Shown: piece after piece, positions 15,521 through 22,336 of the stretch | How the letters are laid out: each line of letters opens with the position of its first letter | Numbering within the stretch: position 1 is the stretch's first letter | IMG/VR virus record: IMGVR_UViG_3300028909_000041 | Span: 1 to 40,443 of that record | Origin: a virus | Direction: 5' to 3' (one strand) | Length of the DNA stretch: 40,443 bases | Notes under the pieces: model-generated | The model's input: only the letters and a program-made list of their open reading frames with translations | Told to the model about the DNA's origin: nothing | The model's database searches: none | Position numbers and translations under genes: made by a program

Positions 15521-16201
15521 TTACCTCCCCTGTAGCTTATCTGCGAAACTCTTGTCCGCAAGCATATATCGAAGCCCCGGGCTAAGATATTTAAACGCTG
15601 TACGAAAATTAGACTTCCCGCGCTCAAAACACAGATATATTCCACCTGTGTCGCGAGCGAGTTTTTCCATAAATTCAGCGGCGCGTTCTTGTTTATATCC
15701 GTCACTGATATATACAGTATCAACTGGAATCTTTTTGCTTTTAATTGAGTCATATTCCAGTTCGCTATAGCTCTGCGGACAACCATCGCTGAATACGATT
15801 GCTCGCGTTAAGCTATTTTTCTTCAGCATCTCTCCGAGCTTCTGCACAAGCGGCGTACCGCCGGTTGCACAAATACTCTTAACCATAATCGCCAAGGCGG
15901 GGAGATTGGTGCAAAGCAGCATCGGAGCAGCATTCATCGGATATATAGCTACAGCGGTTTTATTCTGCTCGCAGGAGCGAAGAAATTCCTCGCAGCCCTC
16001 GTGTGCGTCCTCGCTCTGTGCGCGTCCCATAGAACCAGAATCATCGAATACTATCCCGATTCTATGCTCCATCTGCGCGGGCTTTAGTTCCTCTCGGATT
16101 CCTAGTTCTACTGCAAGCTGTGCTTTTCGTGCGGCCAGCCCAGTTAGAATCCGCCCTTGGCTATTGACTATAGGCTTCTGCCTTACTGCAAGGTCTGACA
16201 T
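15521..16201 (-). CDS. Von Willebrand factor A domain protein
   Basis: 226 residues, GGAGG 7 nt before ATG. A complete metal-ion-dependent adhesion site is visible: D-x-S-x-S at 53-57 (IGIVFDDSGSM), threonine in ATGGTP (T116) and D139 in IVFSDG. The length is a bare VWA domain with a short N-terminal lead. In bacteria, VWA proteins often pair with AAA ATPases as metal-dependent binding subunits; here the neighbour is an FtsK-type motor, with one small gene between. Binding partner unknown. Confidence 0.85.
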   Translation of the reverse strand: MSDLAVRQKPIVNSQGRILTGLAARKAQLAVELGIREELKPAQMEHRIGIVFDDSGSMGRAQSEDAHEGCEEFLRSCEQNKTAVAIYPMNAAPMLLCTNLPALAIMVKSICATGGTPLVQKLGEMLKKNSLTRAIVFSDGCPQSYSELEYDSIKSKKIPVDTVYISDGYKQERAAEFMEKLARDTGGIYLCFERGKSNFRTAFKYLSPGLRYMLADKSFADKLQGR

Positions 16202-16476
16202 TTAACGTCCTCCATGTTCGTAGCTTCGATTGCGTATTCAATACCAAGACAAATACCAAAAGCTAAGATTGCAGATTTCGCATCTTTCTTTTGTAGTGAC
16301 GCAAAAAGTGCGAGCTTGCTTGTAAAGCTAGTCGTTCTGGCTATCGCGGACATATCCTCTAGCTTCATGCTAACATTCGCAAGCCACTCATCGTCCATAT
16401 TCTGAGTTAGAGAAAGCTCAAATTGTTTATTAAGCCACGCATCTACCTGCTCCGCTGTTATATCTTCGAGTTTCAT
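16183..16476 (-). CDS. Small helical protein, unknown
   Basis: 97 residues from the ATG at 16476 (AAGGAG upstream). It starts MKLEDITAEQVDAWLNKQFE, helical throughout, with a hydrophobic Ala/Gly-rich helix near the end (KSAILAFGICLGIEYAIEA). It overlaps the VWA start by 19 nt, so the two are probably translationally coupled. No family recognised. Confidence 0.65.
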   Translation of the reverse strand: MKLEDITAEQVDAWLNKQFELSLTQNMDDEWLANVSMKLEDMSAIARTTSFTSKLALFASLQKKDAKSAILAFGICLGIEYAIEATNMEDVKCQTLQ

Positions 16477-16506
16477 ATATTCTCCTTCGATGTATAAGTA
16501 CACCAT

Positions 16507-16530
16507 AAAGCACGCCTCGGAGCGTGCTTT
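16507..16530 (-). terminator. Perfect 9-bp hairpin
   Basis: AAAGCACGC and GCGTGCTTT pair around a 6-nt loop, just before the 16476 gene and 20 nt after the 16551 gene's stop. There is no U-tract beyond the stem's own TTT. It is either an attenuator or an RNA-processing hairpin. Confidence 0.55.
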
Positions 16531-16550
16531 GAGCTGCACTTATTCAAACA

Positions 16551-16841
16551 TTACCACTCCCTTTCTTGTCGTTCATGAATTCCCTTAACGTAGCCATATT
16601 GTGCTTTGGTTATTCCACGACATTTATTCTTGCAGAGCTTGTTATATAAATCAAGCTCCTCGGTATTCAGTAGATTCACAGACAGCGTCCCGAGCATCGC
16701 ATACGCGGATTGCTCTTTATAATACCGCTTCCATTGCTTTAGTGCGAATTCCGTCGCGCCCTCGTGCTGCTCGAATAGCGTGCGAGTGCCACGGAATTCT
16801 ACAGCCCAGTATTTTTGGATTTTATGTAGTTTTAGTTTCAA
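16551..16841 (-). CDS. Small charged protein, unknown
   Basis: 96 residues, TTG start inside TTGA overlapping the J-domain gene's stop, with GGAGG 6 nt upstream. The second half SVNLLNTEELDLYNKLC then TKAQYGYVKGIHERQ has the pattern of small phage proteins ending in T-x-x-Q-x-x-x-V/L-K-x-I-x-x-R. Function unknown. Confidence 0.65.
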   Translation of the reverse strand: MKLKLHKIQKYWAVEFRGTRTLFEQHEGATEFALKQWKRYYKEQSAYAMLGTLSVNLLNTEELDLYNKLCKNKCRGITKAQYGYVKGIHERQEREW

Positions 16842-17686
16842 TTCGACCCTCCTGAATTATAAATTGTCCACACACGATTGAGCTCGGACATTTTCGCGCT
16901 ATCGCCACCAAAATCTGGGTGATATTTCCGCGCTGCTTCTCGATATTTCTTCTTCAGTGCTACAAGCTCCATGCTTGCTATGTCTTCGTGGATTCCGAGC
17001 AGAGCCGCAAGCTGGGTTAGAATTGATTCCTTAGTCTCCGCCTTCGGTGCTACGGGCTTGTGATAGAAGTTCTCCGCATAATCCTTTGGTACGTTTACGC
17101 CTTGCGCTCCTGCGGACGGCTGCATTACTTTAATATCGAACTGTGAGACTTCGAGAATCTGCTTCAGTGCGGGCCAGTATTCGATGGCGATCTGCCATTT
17201 GAATGTCGATGGATCATATTCTCGCGCGGTTGCTGGGATTGCACTTTTGAGAATATCAATCATCGGTTGGATATTATCCTTGAACCATCCGCGCTGTGGG
17301 CACGTTATGAAATGCAGCTCTACGATGGTATCGTTGTATAAATATGTTATTCGGACTCGTTTGGGCATAGTTGGTCTCGTTGTACCGGATGGATTATATA
17401 CTTGTTGAACTTGTTGTGGCCAAGATTTTCCAGTTCGTCTTGGGGCACTAACTATAAATTTAGTTGCGCCTAGCGGCACTCGTGACGCACAGTATGCTTG
17501 GGCTTGTGCTGGAGTTATAACAGGCAATAAAAATAATTGTCTTTCTGTGTACTTTTTACCCATATCCTCGCAAAAGTTCCAATTACATTGGTAATGCCAA
17601 CTTATCTCACCAAGTGCGAGAAACGCGCTCATATTCATACCACATCGCGGGCATTTTGCGGGCATTCCATTACTCAGATACGCCAT
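16838..17686 (-). CDS. J-domain protein with N-terminal zinc ribbon
   Basis: 282 residues, TGGAGG 9 nt before ATG. Zinc-ribbon cysteines 12, 15, 34 and 39 (CPRCG and CNWNFC) open the protein. A middle region (about 108-185: VRITYLYNDTIVEL, then REYDPSTFKWQIAIEYWPAL) resembles the D-P-x-T-x-x-W segments seen in HARP-like and helicase-accessory domains. The C-terminal 226-277 is a J-domain with the HPD motif at 256-258 in ARKYHPDFGGD. J-domains stimulate Hsp70 (DnaK) ATPase. The protein lacks the DnaJ Cys-rich and substrate domains, whose zinc module appears instead in the phage's co-chaperonin. It likely recruits host DnaK to a phage complex. Confidence 0.82.
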   Translation of the reverse strand: MAYLSNGMPAKCPRCGMNMSAFLALGEISWHYQCNWNFCEDMGKKYTERQLFLLPVITPAQAQAYCASRVPLGATKFIVSAPRRTGKSWPQQVQQVYNPSGTTRPTMPKRVRITYLYNDTIVELHFITCPQRGWFKDNIQPMIDILKSAIPATAREYDPSTFKWQIAIEYWPALKQILEVSQFDIKVMQPSAGAQGVNVPKDYAENFYHKPVAPKAETKESILTQLAALLGIHEDIASMELVALKKKYREAARKYHPDFGGDSAKMSELNRVWTIYNSGGSN

Positions 17687-17701
17687 CTAAATCAACCTCC
17701 A

Positions 17702-17845
17702 CTATTCCTCGACAATACGATATGTGGCCGCAGCGTTTCTCAGTGTAGAAGCAGCTTCGGCTGCTGTTTTAGTATTATAACGTCCTACTACTCTCACCCA
17801 ACGAAGTTCAGGACTCACCCATTCGATATAGAAATACTTTCGCAT
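17702..17845 (-). CDS. 47-residue basic protein, unknown
   Basis: The ATG at 17845 is preceded by GGAGGAGAATAT, a very strong ribosome site. The product begins MRKYFYIEWV and has one beta hairpin and one Ala-rich helix (TKTAAEAASTLRNAAATYRI). It resembles short phage proteins that combine two strands and a helix. It ends 15 nt before the J-domain gene. Confidence 0.65.
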   Translation of the reverse strand: MRKYFYIEWVSPELRWVRVVGRYNTKTAAEAASTLRNAAATYRIVEE

Positions 17846-17863
17846 ATATTCTCCTCCACCCTA

Positions 17864-17903
17864 AACTAAAAATGGCGCACGCCCATTTTACTGAACGTGC
17901 GCC
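17864..17903 (-). terminator. Intrinsic terminator
   Basis: On the - strand, GGCGCACG (17903-17896) pairs with CGTGCGCC (17881-17874), 8 bp with a 14-nt loop, followed by ATTTTTAGTTT. It closes the 17939-18469 gene. Confidence 0.8.
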
Positions 17904-17938
17904 TATGTTTACTGCCGTATTACAGATATTACAATCGC

Positions 17939-18469
17939 TTAGACAGGCTTTGCAGCGGCAAGCGACGCAAACACCTGCGCGATAAGATCGTCCGAAACGC
18001 CCATCTTGCGAAGGCCGGCGATCGTTGTTTCCTCTGCGGTGAGCTTGCGTGCCGGAGTCTCCTGCACATCAGTAGTCAGATCGTAAACGCCATTCGTACT
18101 CTGGAACGTAAGCTCCGTACCATCGTTATTCGTATCCAGAAGTACAGTACGTACCTTGGCGTCAGCATACGCACTGAGACCACGGTTGATAATGAAAAGT
18201 CGCGCGTCAGTATCAGGGTACAACTCTTCAAATCCTGCAAGCGTTCCAATCACAGGGCGCGAAACAGTTTGCTTGAATGCGATAACTTCCTTCCCTGCGT
18301 ATCCTGCGGCCTCAAGATTCTCAACACGCTTGGAGCTCGTAGTCAGCGCCTTCTTCTGAATTACACCCTTTTCGTCAAGTTCAACAATCGCGGTATAGTT
18401 CAGAATCTCGCTAGAGATGGGGAGGGTTGTGAGGGTATTAGGGTCAGTGATAACAGCGGTAGTTGACAT
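17939..18469 (-). CDS. Unknown protein, probably abundant and independently transcribed
   Basis: 176 residues, AGGAG 10 nt before ATG. The N-terminus is Thr/Val-rich (TTAVITDPNTLTTLPISSEI), then mixed beta (YTAIVELDEKGVIQKK, VRTVLLDTNNDGTELTF). The C-terminal helix KLTAEETTIAGLRKMGVSDDLIAQVF looks like a small protein-binding fold. It is flanked by a terminator after it and by 166 nt of non-coding DNA with an inverted repeat before it, so it may be a single-gene unit. No family recognised. Confidence 0.7.
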   Translation of the reverse strand: MSTTAVITDPNTLTTLPISSEILNYTAIVELDEKGVIQKKALTTSSKRVENLEAAGYAGKEVIAFKQTVSRPVIGTLAGFEELYPDTDARLFIINRGLSAYADAKVRTVLLDTNNDGTELTFQSTNGVYDLTTDVQETPARKLTAEETTIAGLRKMGVSDDLIAQVFASLAAAKPV

Positions 18470-18528
18470 TTGTATTATTCTCCTGCGGGATTGCCCGCGT
18501 TTCTATTTTGATGCTATTGCGTGCTGCA

Positions 18529-18553
18529 CAATGTATTTAGCTACTATACATTG
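18529..18553. promoter_or_regulatory. Operator-like inverted repeat
   Basis: CAATGTAT (18529-18536) and ATACATTG (18546-18553) are exact inverted arms around a 9-nt centre, 60 nt upstream of the 17939-18469 gene. The size and symmetry fit a dimeric repressor site. The 18470-18635 spacer otherwise has no gene. A TTGACT near 18609 lacks a well-spaced -10. Confidence 0.5.
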
Positions 18554-18635
18554 ACGACGGCGCGCGTATGCGATCTAGGTATATTGTTGCACATCACGCG
18601 CTGTAGTCAAGATATTTTTAGCGTCAGATTTAATT

Positions 18636-18950
18636 CTATGGAAAACTCGGATGTGCGATAATATGATGATTACCGCACATCCGAAAGACTGTGTCGAGGG
18701 GTAGGGTGAATTTATCCGTCTCCGTTCCCGTCTCCGTCTCCGTCTCCGTCTCCGTCTCCGTTTCCGTCTCCGTATCCGTCTCCGTATCCGTATCCGTATC
18801 CGTATCCGTTTCCGTATCCGTATCCGTATCCGTTTCCGTTTCCGTCTCCGTCTCCGTTTCCGTCTCCGTATCCGTCTCCGTATCCGTTTCCGTTTCCGTA
18901 TCCGTTTCCGTTTCCGTATCCTCTTCCGTATCCGTCTCCGTTTCCGCCAT
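18636..18950 (-). CDS. Thr-Glu/Thr-Asp dipeptide-repeat protein
   Basis: 104 residues. The ATG at 18950 follows the upstream stop by 3 nt and has GGAGAG about 10 nt upstream. After MAE, about 75 residues alternate Thr with Glu or Asp, encoded by a hexamer repeat ACGGAN. A non-repeat tail DKFTLPLDTVFRMCGNHHIIAHPSFP closes it. The product would be extremely acidic and extended. Two other frames across the repeat are also open, so the coding frame rests on the ribosome site, the operon position and the unique C-terminus. Function unknown. Confidence 0.5.
   Translation of the reverse strand: MAETETDTEEDTETETDTETETDTETDTETETETETETETDTDTDTETDTDTDTDTETDTETETETETETETETGTETDKFTLPLDTVFRMCGNHHIIAHPSFP
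18640..18684 (-). terminator. Hairpin terminator within the end of the repeat gene
   Basis: CGGATGTGCG and CGCACATCCG (18648-18657 with 18674-18683, plus one outer pair) form an 11-bp stem with a 16-nt loop. On the - strand TTTT follows the stem. It overlaps the last codons of the 18636-18950 gene. Confidence 0.65.
18715..18946. repeat. Hexanucleotide tandem repeat (TCCGTN), about 38 units
   Basis: About 228 bp of TCCGTC, TCCGTT and TCCGTA units in irregular order. Nearly all differences fall at the sixth base; one unit has CCCGTC and one has TCCTCT. Units are 6 bp, so unit gain or loss keeps the frame. Confidence 0.95.
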
Positions 18951-18953
18951 TAA

Positions 18954-19253
18954 TTAGGCTCTCCATATTGCCACACTCTTAATCGAAGCTTCAGCAATTG
19001 CTGATACATCAAGAATTTCAATAGCTTGTAGTAATAGTACAGAAGAAACTTCTTCGGGGAACTTGCAGTCTTTTGGTTTTGTCGTGCCAGATTGGGCTAG
19101 TTGCGACAGGGATGCTGCTCCAGACCAGCACCAAAGTCTGCGGGCATTTTTAAGTACCACTTCTTGTCCGTTTCTTGAGTGTAAATTTCCAGCGAATACT
19201 CCCGCTGTGCATGTACGAACAATTACATATTTTCCAGGTTTCTTAGCTGCCAT
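18954..19253 (-). CDS. DUF6948-like phage protein
   Basis: 99 residues, AGGAGAATAAC before ATG. The layout KYVIVRTCTAGVFAGNL, GQEVVLKNARRLWCWSGAASL and LLQAIEILDVS closely follows a small phage family (DUF6948 as recalled): a beta protein with the N-A-R-R-x-W-x-W motif. Function not known in the family. It is first in a string of small genes leading to the repeat protein. Confidence 0.65.
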   Translation of the reverse strand: MAAKKPGKYVIVRTCTAGVFAGNLHSRNGQEVVLKNARRLWCWSGAASLSQLAQSGTTKPKDCKFPEEVSSVLLLQAIEILDVSAIAEASIKSVAIWRA

Positions 19254-19262
19254 GTTATTCTC

Positions 19263-19436
19263 CTATTCTCTATATATATCTATTTGAAGTGTGTTTGGCT
19301 GGTTTGTATTTGATTGGATTATTGCGGTGTCTGTGACAGGCCCGCCGGATACTACGCGAGAGATTGTTTTTGTTATTTCATTACGTTGTTGGGGAAGAAT
19401 TGGGTTGGAGGTTTCGATTTTTATATAATGAACCAT
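19263..19436 (-). CDS. Small beta protein, unknown
   Basis: 57 residues from the ATG at 19436, which shares one base with the preceding stop (TAATG) and has GGAG 5 nt upstream. It begins MVHYIKIETSNPILPQ, polar and Thr/Ser-rich. No family recognised. Confidence 0.55.
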   Translation of the reverse strand: MVHYIKIETSNPILPQQRNEITKTISRVVSGGPVTDTAIIQSNTNQPNTLQIDIYRE

Positions 19437-19648
19437 TATAACTCCGATCTCCATACGGTTATTTGCTGCTCTAGAAGCTTCGTAGCACAGCCAGAGCCAC
19501 AGAGGTGCCCGTATTCTTGATAAGCCTTGGTCCAAATATGAAAAGATAATTTTCCGTTGGCTCTATCGTTATCGGATACGATCCAATGATTCGCTGGCCC
19601 ACGTTCAATCCCGCATACATCGCAGGTTATTTTCTCGGTGATAGCCAT
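19436..19648 (-). CDS. Small zinc-ribbon protein
   Basis: 70 residues, GGAGG before ATG. CDVCG (9-13) and CGSGC (50-54) form a C-x2-C / C-x3-C zinc site around a beta hairpin (HWIVSDNDRANGKLSFHIW). It resembles small phage or bacterial zinc-ribbon proteins. Function unknown. Confidence 0.65.
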   Translation of the reverse strand: MAITEKITCDVCGIERGPANHWIVSDNDRANGKLSFHIWTKAYQEYGHLCGSGCATKLLEQQITVWRSEL

Positions 19649-19649
19649 G

Positions 19650-20069
19650 CTATTCCTCCGATGATGCTAGAATAGATTCCGGGCATTCCCATTCGATATC
19701 GTCTTCCTCATGCTCTTCGATAACACGAGATGGAGTTCCTTGTACTATATATTCTGGTACGATTTTCTTCCCCCGCACAATCTTTTTGCATACATTTTCA
19801 CGACTGGTTATATATCTCAGTTCTAAATTATCCCATTTGCGGTCTGGGTAATCTGAGGGAAGTATCTCGACTCTGTATACAAAAGTATCATTATTATATT
19901 CTTTCTTGCCGGCGCCTATGGCTTTGTATTCTTCTGGGGCACCAACAATCCAGATGTATTGATTATTAAGTGCCGAAACCGGTGCAGTTGGGTGCTTCTC
20001 ATAATAATCTATGAGTGCTTTGTACTTGAGTATTTCTTTTTGCTGCGATGTTAGCAGAGTCTTTTCCAT
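19650..20069 (-). CDS. Unknown acidic-tailed protein
   Basis: 139 residues, GGAG before ATG, 25 nt downstream of a promoter. The N-terminus is helical (LTSQQKEILKYKALIDYYEK), followed by a beta core (QYIWIVGAPEEYKAIGAG) and a Glu-rich tail (VIEEHEEDDIEWECPESI). No family recognised. Confidence 0.65.
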   Translation of the reverse strand: MEKTLLTSQQKEILKYKALIDYYEKHPTAPVSALNNQYIWIVGAPEEYKAIGAGKKEYNNDTFVYRVEILPSDYPDRKWDNLELRYITSRENVCKKIVRGKKIVPEYIVQGTPSRVIEEHEEDDIEWECPESILASSEE

Positions 20070-20093
20070 ATCGCCATCTCCATTGCTTACGTT

Positions 20094-20124
20094 ATTATAC
20101 TCCAGTGCGCGCCCGATGTGTTAA
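20094..20124 (-). promoter_or_regulatory. Sigma70-type promoter
   Basis: On the - strand, TTAACA (20124-20119), a 19-nt spacer and a consensus TATAAT (20099-20094). It is placed 25 nt before the 19650-20069 gene. A further hairpin ACGGCG/CGCCGT (20171-20176 with 20184-20189) upstream ends the previous unit. Confidence 0.6.
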
Positions 20125-20200
20125 TTCGCATGTTACCTGAGATGTGGTAAGATATTATTCTGGGGCGCCCACGGCGGTATAATCGCCGTATATCTAGCTG

Positions 20201-20470
20201 CTAATCCTTCGTCAGCTTTAGATTATATTTCTGTGCTAGATTGAATACTGCGTCCTTAGCGTTGCCGCTTGCGGATTCTGGTTCATCAAGCTTCGCTGCT
20301 TTGGACTCCGCTGCTCCAGCTTCTAGCATCGCGGTAAATGAATCAAGGCAATCCTTAGTACAGTATTCTGCTGCGTAATCAAGCGGTACGCCATCAGCGA
20401 GCGCGGACGCACGCGTAAAATACCGCTCGCAGGAAAAGCATTCGTATTGCGGTTCGGATATATTAGGCAT
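20201..20470 (-). CDS. Small zinc-binding protein, unknown
   Basis: 89 residues from the ATG at 20470; the ribosome site is weak, so it may depend on coupling to the preceding gene. CFSC (11-14) and CTKDC (37-41) make a likely zinc ribbon (YECFSCERYFTRASAL). The tail is Ala/Glu-rich then helical. The N-terminal pattern resembles transcription-factor-type ribbons, but no family is certain. Confidence 0.6.
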   Translation of the reverse strand: MPNISEPQYECFSCERYFTRASALADGVPLDYAAEYCTKDCLDSFTAMLEAGAAESKAAKLDEPESASGNAKDAVFNLAQKYNLKLTKD

Positions 20471-20480
20471 TATATTATGC

Positions 20481-20705
20481 TTATTCGTTTCCCGGCCAAG
20501 GGCCGCTGTAGTGATGCGCACGATGTGGAGCACGGAATATATCATCAGAGGACGCAAGCACAGGATGAACTTTATCCTTCATTACCTCTATCCATGCTTG
20601 GGCATCGGTTATGGTATTAAATCCGCGATGGCTTGCAAACGCATTTAAGCAGGTTATGCTCGCTGCGTATTGATTATTAGGAAGCTTGGTTATGCTTGTG
20701 TGCAT
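20481..20705 (-). CDS. Small unknown protein
   Basis: 74 residues, AAGGAG before ATG. A small alpha/beta protein (MHTSITKLPNNQYAASITC, HRGFNTITDAQAWIEVMKDK) with a His-rich end (APHRAHHY). The pattern resembles short domains with three strands and a helix. Function unknown. Confidence 0.6.
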   Translation of the reverse strand: MHTSITKLPNNQYAASITCLNAFASHRGFNTITDAQAWIEVMKDKVHPVLASSDDIFRAPHRAHHYSGPWPGNE

Positions 20706-20716
20706 TATATGTCTCC

Positions 20717-20896
20717 TTAGTTTTTACTCTCATCCCCTTCGTCGTATGGTTGATAGTGATTTTCGCAGACGCTCTGCATGAACCAAGATATGATCTCCCA
20801 TCGGAAGGCAATAACTGCCCAGACAACGAAGATTGCTGCGGCTGCGTAAACCATGTGGTGCGCGGCGATTACGAGTTGTAGATGGTCGTCAGTCAT
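20717..20896 (-). CDS. 59-residue single-pass membrane protein
   Basis: The ATG at 20896 has AAAGGATC upstream and the stop lies 11 nt before the next start. Residues 15-39 (MVYAAAAIFVVWAVIAF then RWEIISWF) form a clear hydrophobic helix with a basic end, and the tail is acidic. It lies early in the early arm. It could be a membrane-acting host-takeover or holin-like peptide, but this is a guess from one helix. Confidence 0.65.
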   Translation of the reverse strand: MTDDHLQLVIAAHHMVYAAAAIFVVWAVIAFRWEIISWFMQSVCENHYQPYDEGDESKN

Positions 20897-20966
20897 TATG
20901 ATCCTTTATTCCCTCATGCTGTTATGCGGAGATGGCCCTGCACGTATGCGTGAATGCTGGAGATAA

Positions 20967-21704
20967 TCATTTGTTCGCCTCCTTATCCATCGGTTGCTGA
21001 TTCAATAAATCAAAACTCGCTTTATACGTATCAGCACGCGGCGCGGGCGCTGCACGCACACTTGCAACATGCCCCCGCGCTACTCGTGCTATAATCTCCT
21101 GGTCCGCGCTAAGCGCGGGCGCGGGCGCTAGCCGCAATGGCTGCGATTCCTGCTTCTCCGCGTGACCCCGCTCGTGCTCAGAATTCGTGCGTTCCATAAT
21201 TAGTTCAGCCTTCGGCATGTAATCAGGTGCGAATCTACGCACATTAGCACTCTCGCTATACGCTGCTTTATCCTGCCAATTATTCACAGCACGCTGCTTC
21301 GATGATACTAAACTCCTAGCGGCACCGATTTCTCTGCGCAATCCTTTTAGTTCAAGCTCTGAATCTATAGTCATTCCAACTACCGCGATATGCGCGAGTT
21401 TATTCTTGAACATCTGATTCGCGTAAGCTAGATTCATCTCAGCATTCTCTAACGCTGTTTCGCGCTTTGACATTTCATTTGCGAAATTCATAGCTTTCGT
21501 CGGGGCATTGCACATAGTGCTGCGTAGTGCAGCACGCTGCGAATATAGCTTATCAAGTCGGTATTTAAACCCACGACTAGCAAGCAATAATCTACGCTCC
21601 GGTTGTAACTCCGCTTCACGATCAAGCTCACGTTGATACAAATACTGAATATCAATAATCTGCTCGTCAATTCGAGCTAGTCGGGTTCTAGATGAGTCTG
21701 CCAT
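20967..21704 (-). CDS. Unknown coiled-coil protein, probably leaderless
   Basis: 245 residues from the ATG at 21704. A TTGACA/TATCAT promoter places the transcription start at about this ATG, so the message is likely leaderless; an in-frame ATG at 21758 would lie upstream of the promoter. The protein is Arg/Glu/Ala-rich and mostly helical with coiled-coil stretches (RIDEQIIDIQYLYQRELDRE, ELELKGLRREIGAARSLV). An Ala/Pro-rich linker (RLAPAPALSADQ) precedes the end. No enzymatic motif seen. Confidence 0.65.
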   Translation of the reverse strand: MADSSRTRLARIDEQIIDIQYLYQRELDREAELQPERRLLLASRGFKYRLDKLYSQRAALRSTMCNAPTKAMNFANEMSKRETALENAEMNLAYANQMFKNKLAHIAVVGMTIDSELELKGLRREIGAARSLVSSKQRAVNNWQDKAAYSESANVRRFAPDYMPKAELIMERTNSEHERGHAEKQESQPLRLAPAPALSADQEIIARVARGHVASVRAAPAPRADTYKASFDLLNQQPMDKEANK

Positions 21705-21710
21705 GTAGTT

Positions 21711-21739
21711 ATGATAGCGTGTTTTGCAAACCGTGTCAA
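21711..21739 (-). promoter_or_regulatory. Sigma70-type promoter for a leaderless gene
   Basis: On the - strand, TTGACA (21739-21734), a 17-nt spacer and TATCAT (21716-21711). The ATG at 21704 is 6 nt beyond the -10, at the expected transcription start. This is the likely main early promoter of the downstream operon. Confidence 0.8.
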
Positions 21740-21805
21740 GACCTGTCTTGTCTGCCATCGACCTTTGTTTTCATACACATAGCCGGATGCGCCTCTAGGT
21801 GGCGA

Positions 21806-22083
21806 CAGGGGGGGTGTGCCGTATGTGCTATGGCGCCGGGGTCAACCAATATTATAAATTCTCCGCTGCTATTCGATCGTCCTATAGTATTCGTTCGTTC
21901 CATAGTTATTATCGTTCCTGTGCTATTGCTTTCTATATATATTATAAAAATATTTTTTTTTAATAATACAAGAGCACTATTTAGCACAGAACTAGAAATA
22001 AGCACAGCGAACGAGAATAGCACGAGGAGAGAATCTTAATATAGCATCTCGTCACTCATGCTATCACCGTGCCACCCCCCCTG
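21806..22083. promoter_or_regulatory. AT-rich regulatory zone bounded by inverted 11-mers
   Basis: CAGGGGGGGTG (21806-21816) recurs inverted as CACCCCCCCTG (22073-22083). Between them lie a long AT tract (about 21928-21970) and several GTGCTAT or ATAGCAC words (21825, 21920, 22017). No convincing gene lies in 21740-22336. It could be a promoter/operator region or a replication or packaging site. Confidence 0.4.
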
Positions 22084-22100
22084 GTCATACCTAGGGGGGG
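22075..22100. repeat. Strong GC hairpin
   Basis: CCCCCCCT (22075-22082) pairs with AGGGGGGG (22093-22100) over a 10-nt loop that can add two more pairs. No U-tract on either strand. Confidence 0.7.
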
Positions 22101-22336
22101 AAGTCGGTATGTTGTTGATTTGGATAGGGGATATGATGCGAGGGCACCTGGATACTGGTTTGCAGAACTTCAATCACAAGCGCGAGCGGCGCGAGCACTG
22201 TACGATTCGAGTGCGTTACGCGCAAATACGCGTGCCGCGCCGATATTATGGCGTAAGCACGCGTACGGTTATTCGAGATTGTTTGCGGCTGCATAGAGCC
22301 AGATCAGCGCGAGCTGCGCGTGCAGCGCGCCGGTGC

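Noticed and set aside
15316-15786. 156-codon version of the small gene between VWA and FtsK
   Set aside because: The upstream part reads through the VWA gene in another frame; a GGAGG site supports the ATG at 15519.
18715-18946. CRISPR-like array
   Set aside because: Contiguous hexamers without spacers.
18691-18957. A (Ser-Val)n ORF on the + strand across the hexamer repeat, in which unit variation would be silent
   Set aside because: GTG start without a ribosome site, no + strand neighbours for many kb, no unique domain. The silent variation is noted but equally fits Glu/Asp on the - strand.
18712-18966. A Gly-Asn/Gly-Asp/Gly-Tyr repeat ORF on the - strand
   Set aside because: It ends inside the array without a unique end and overlaps the preceding gene; the Thr-Glu/Asp frame has a better start and C-terminus.
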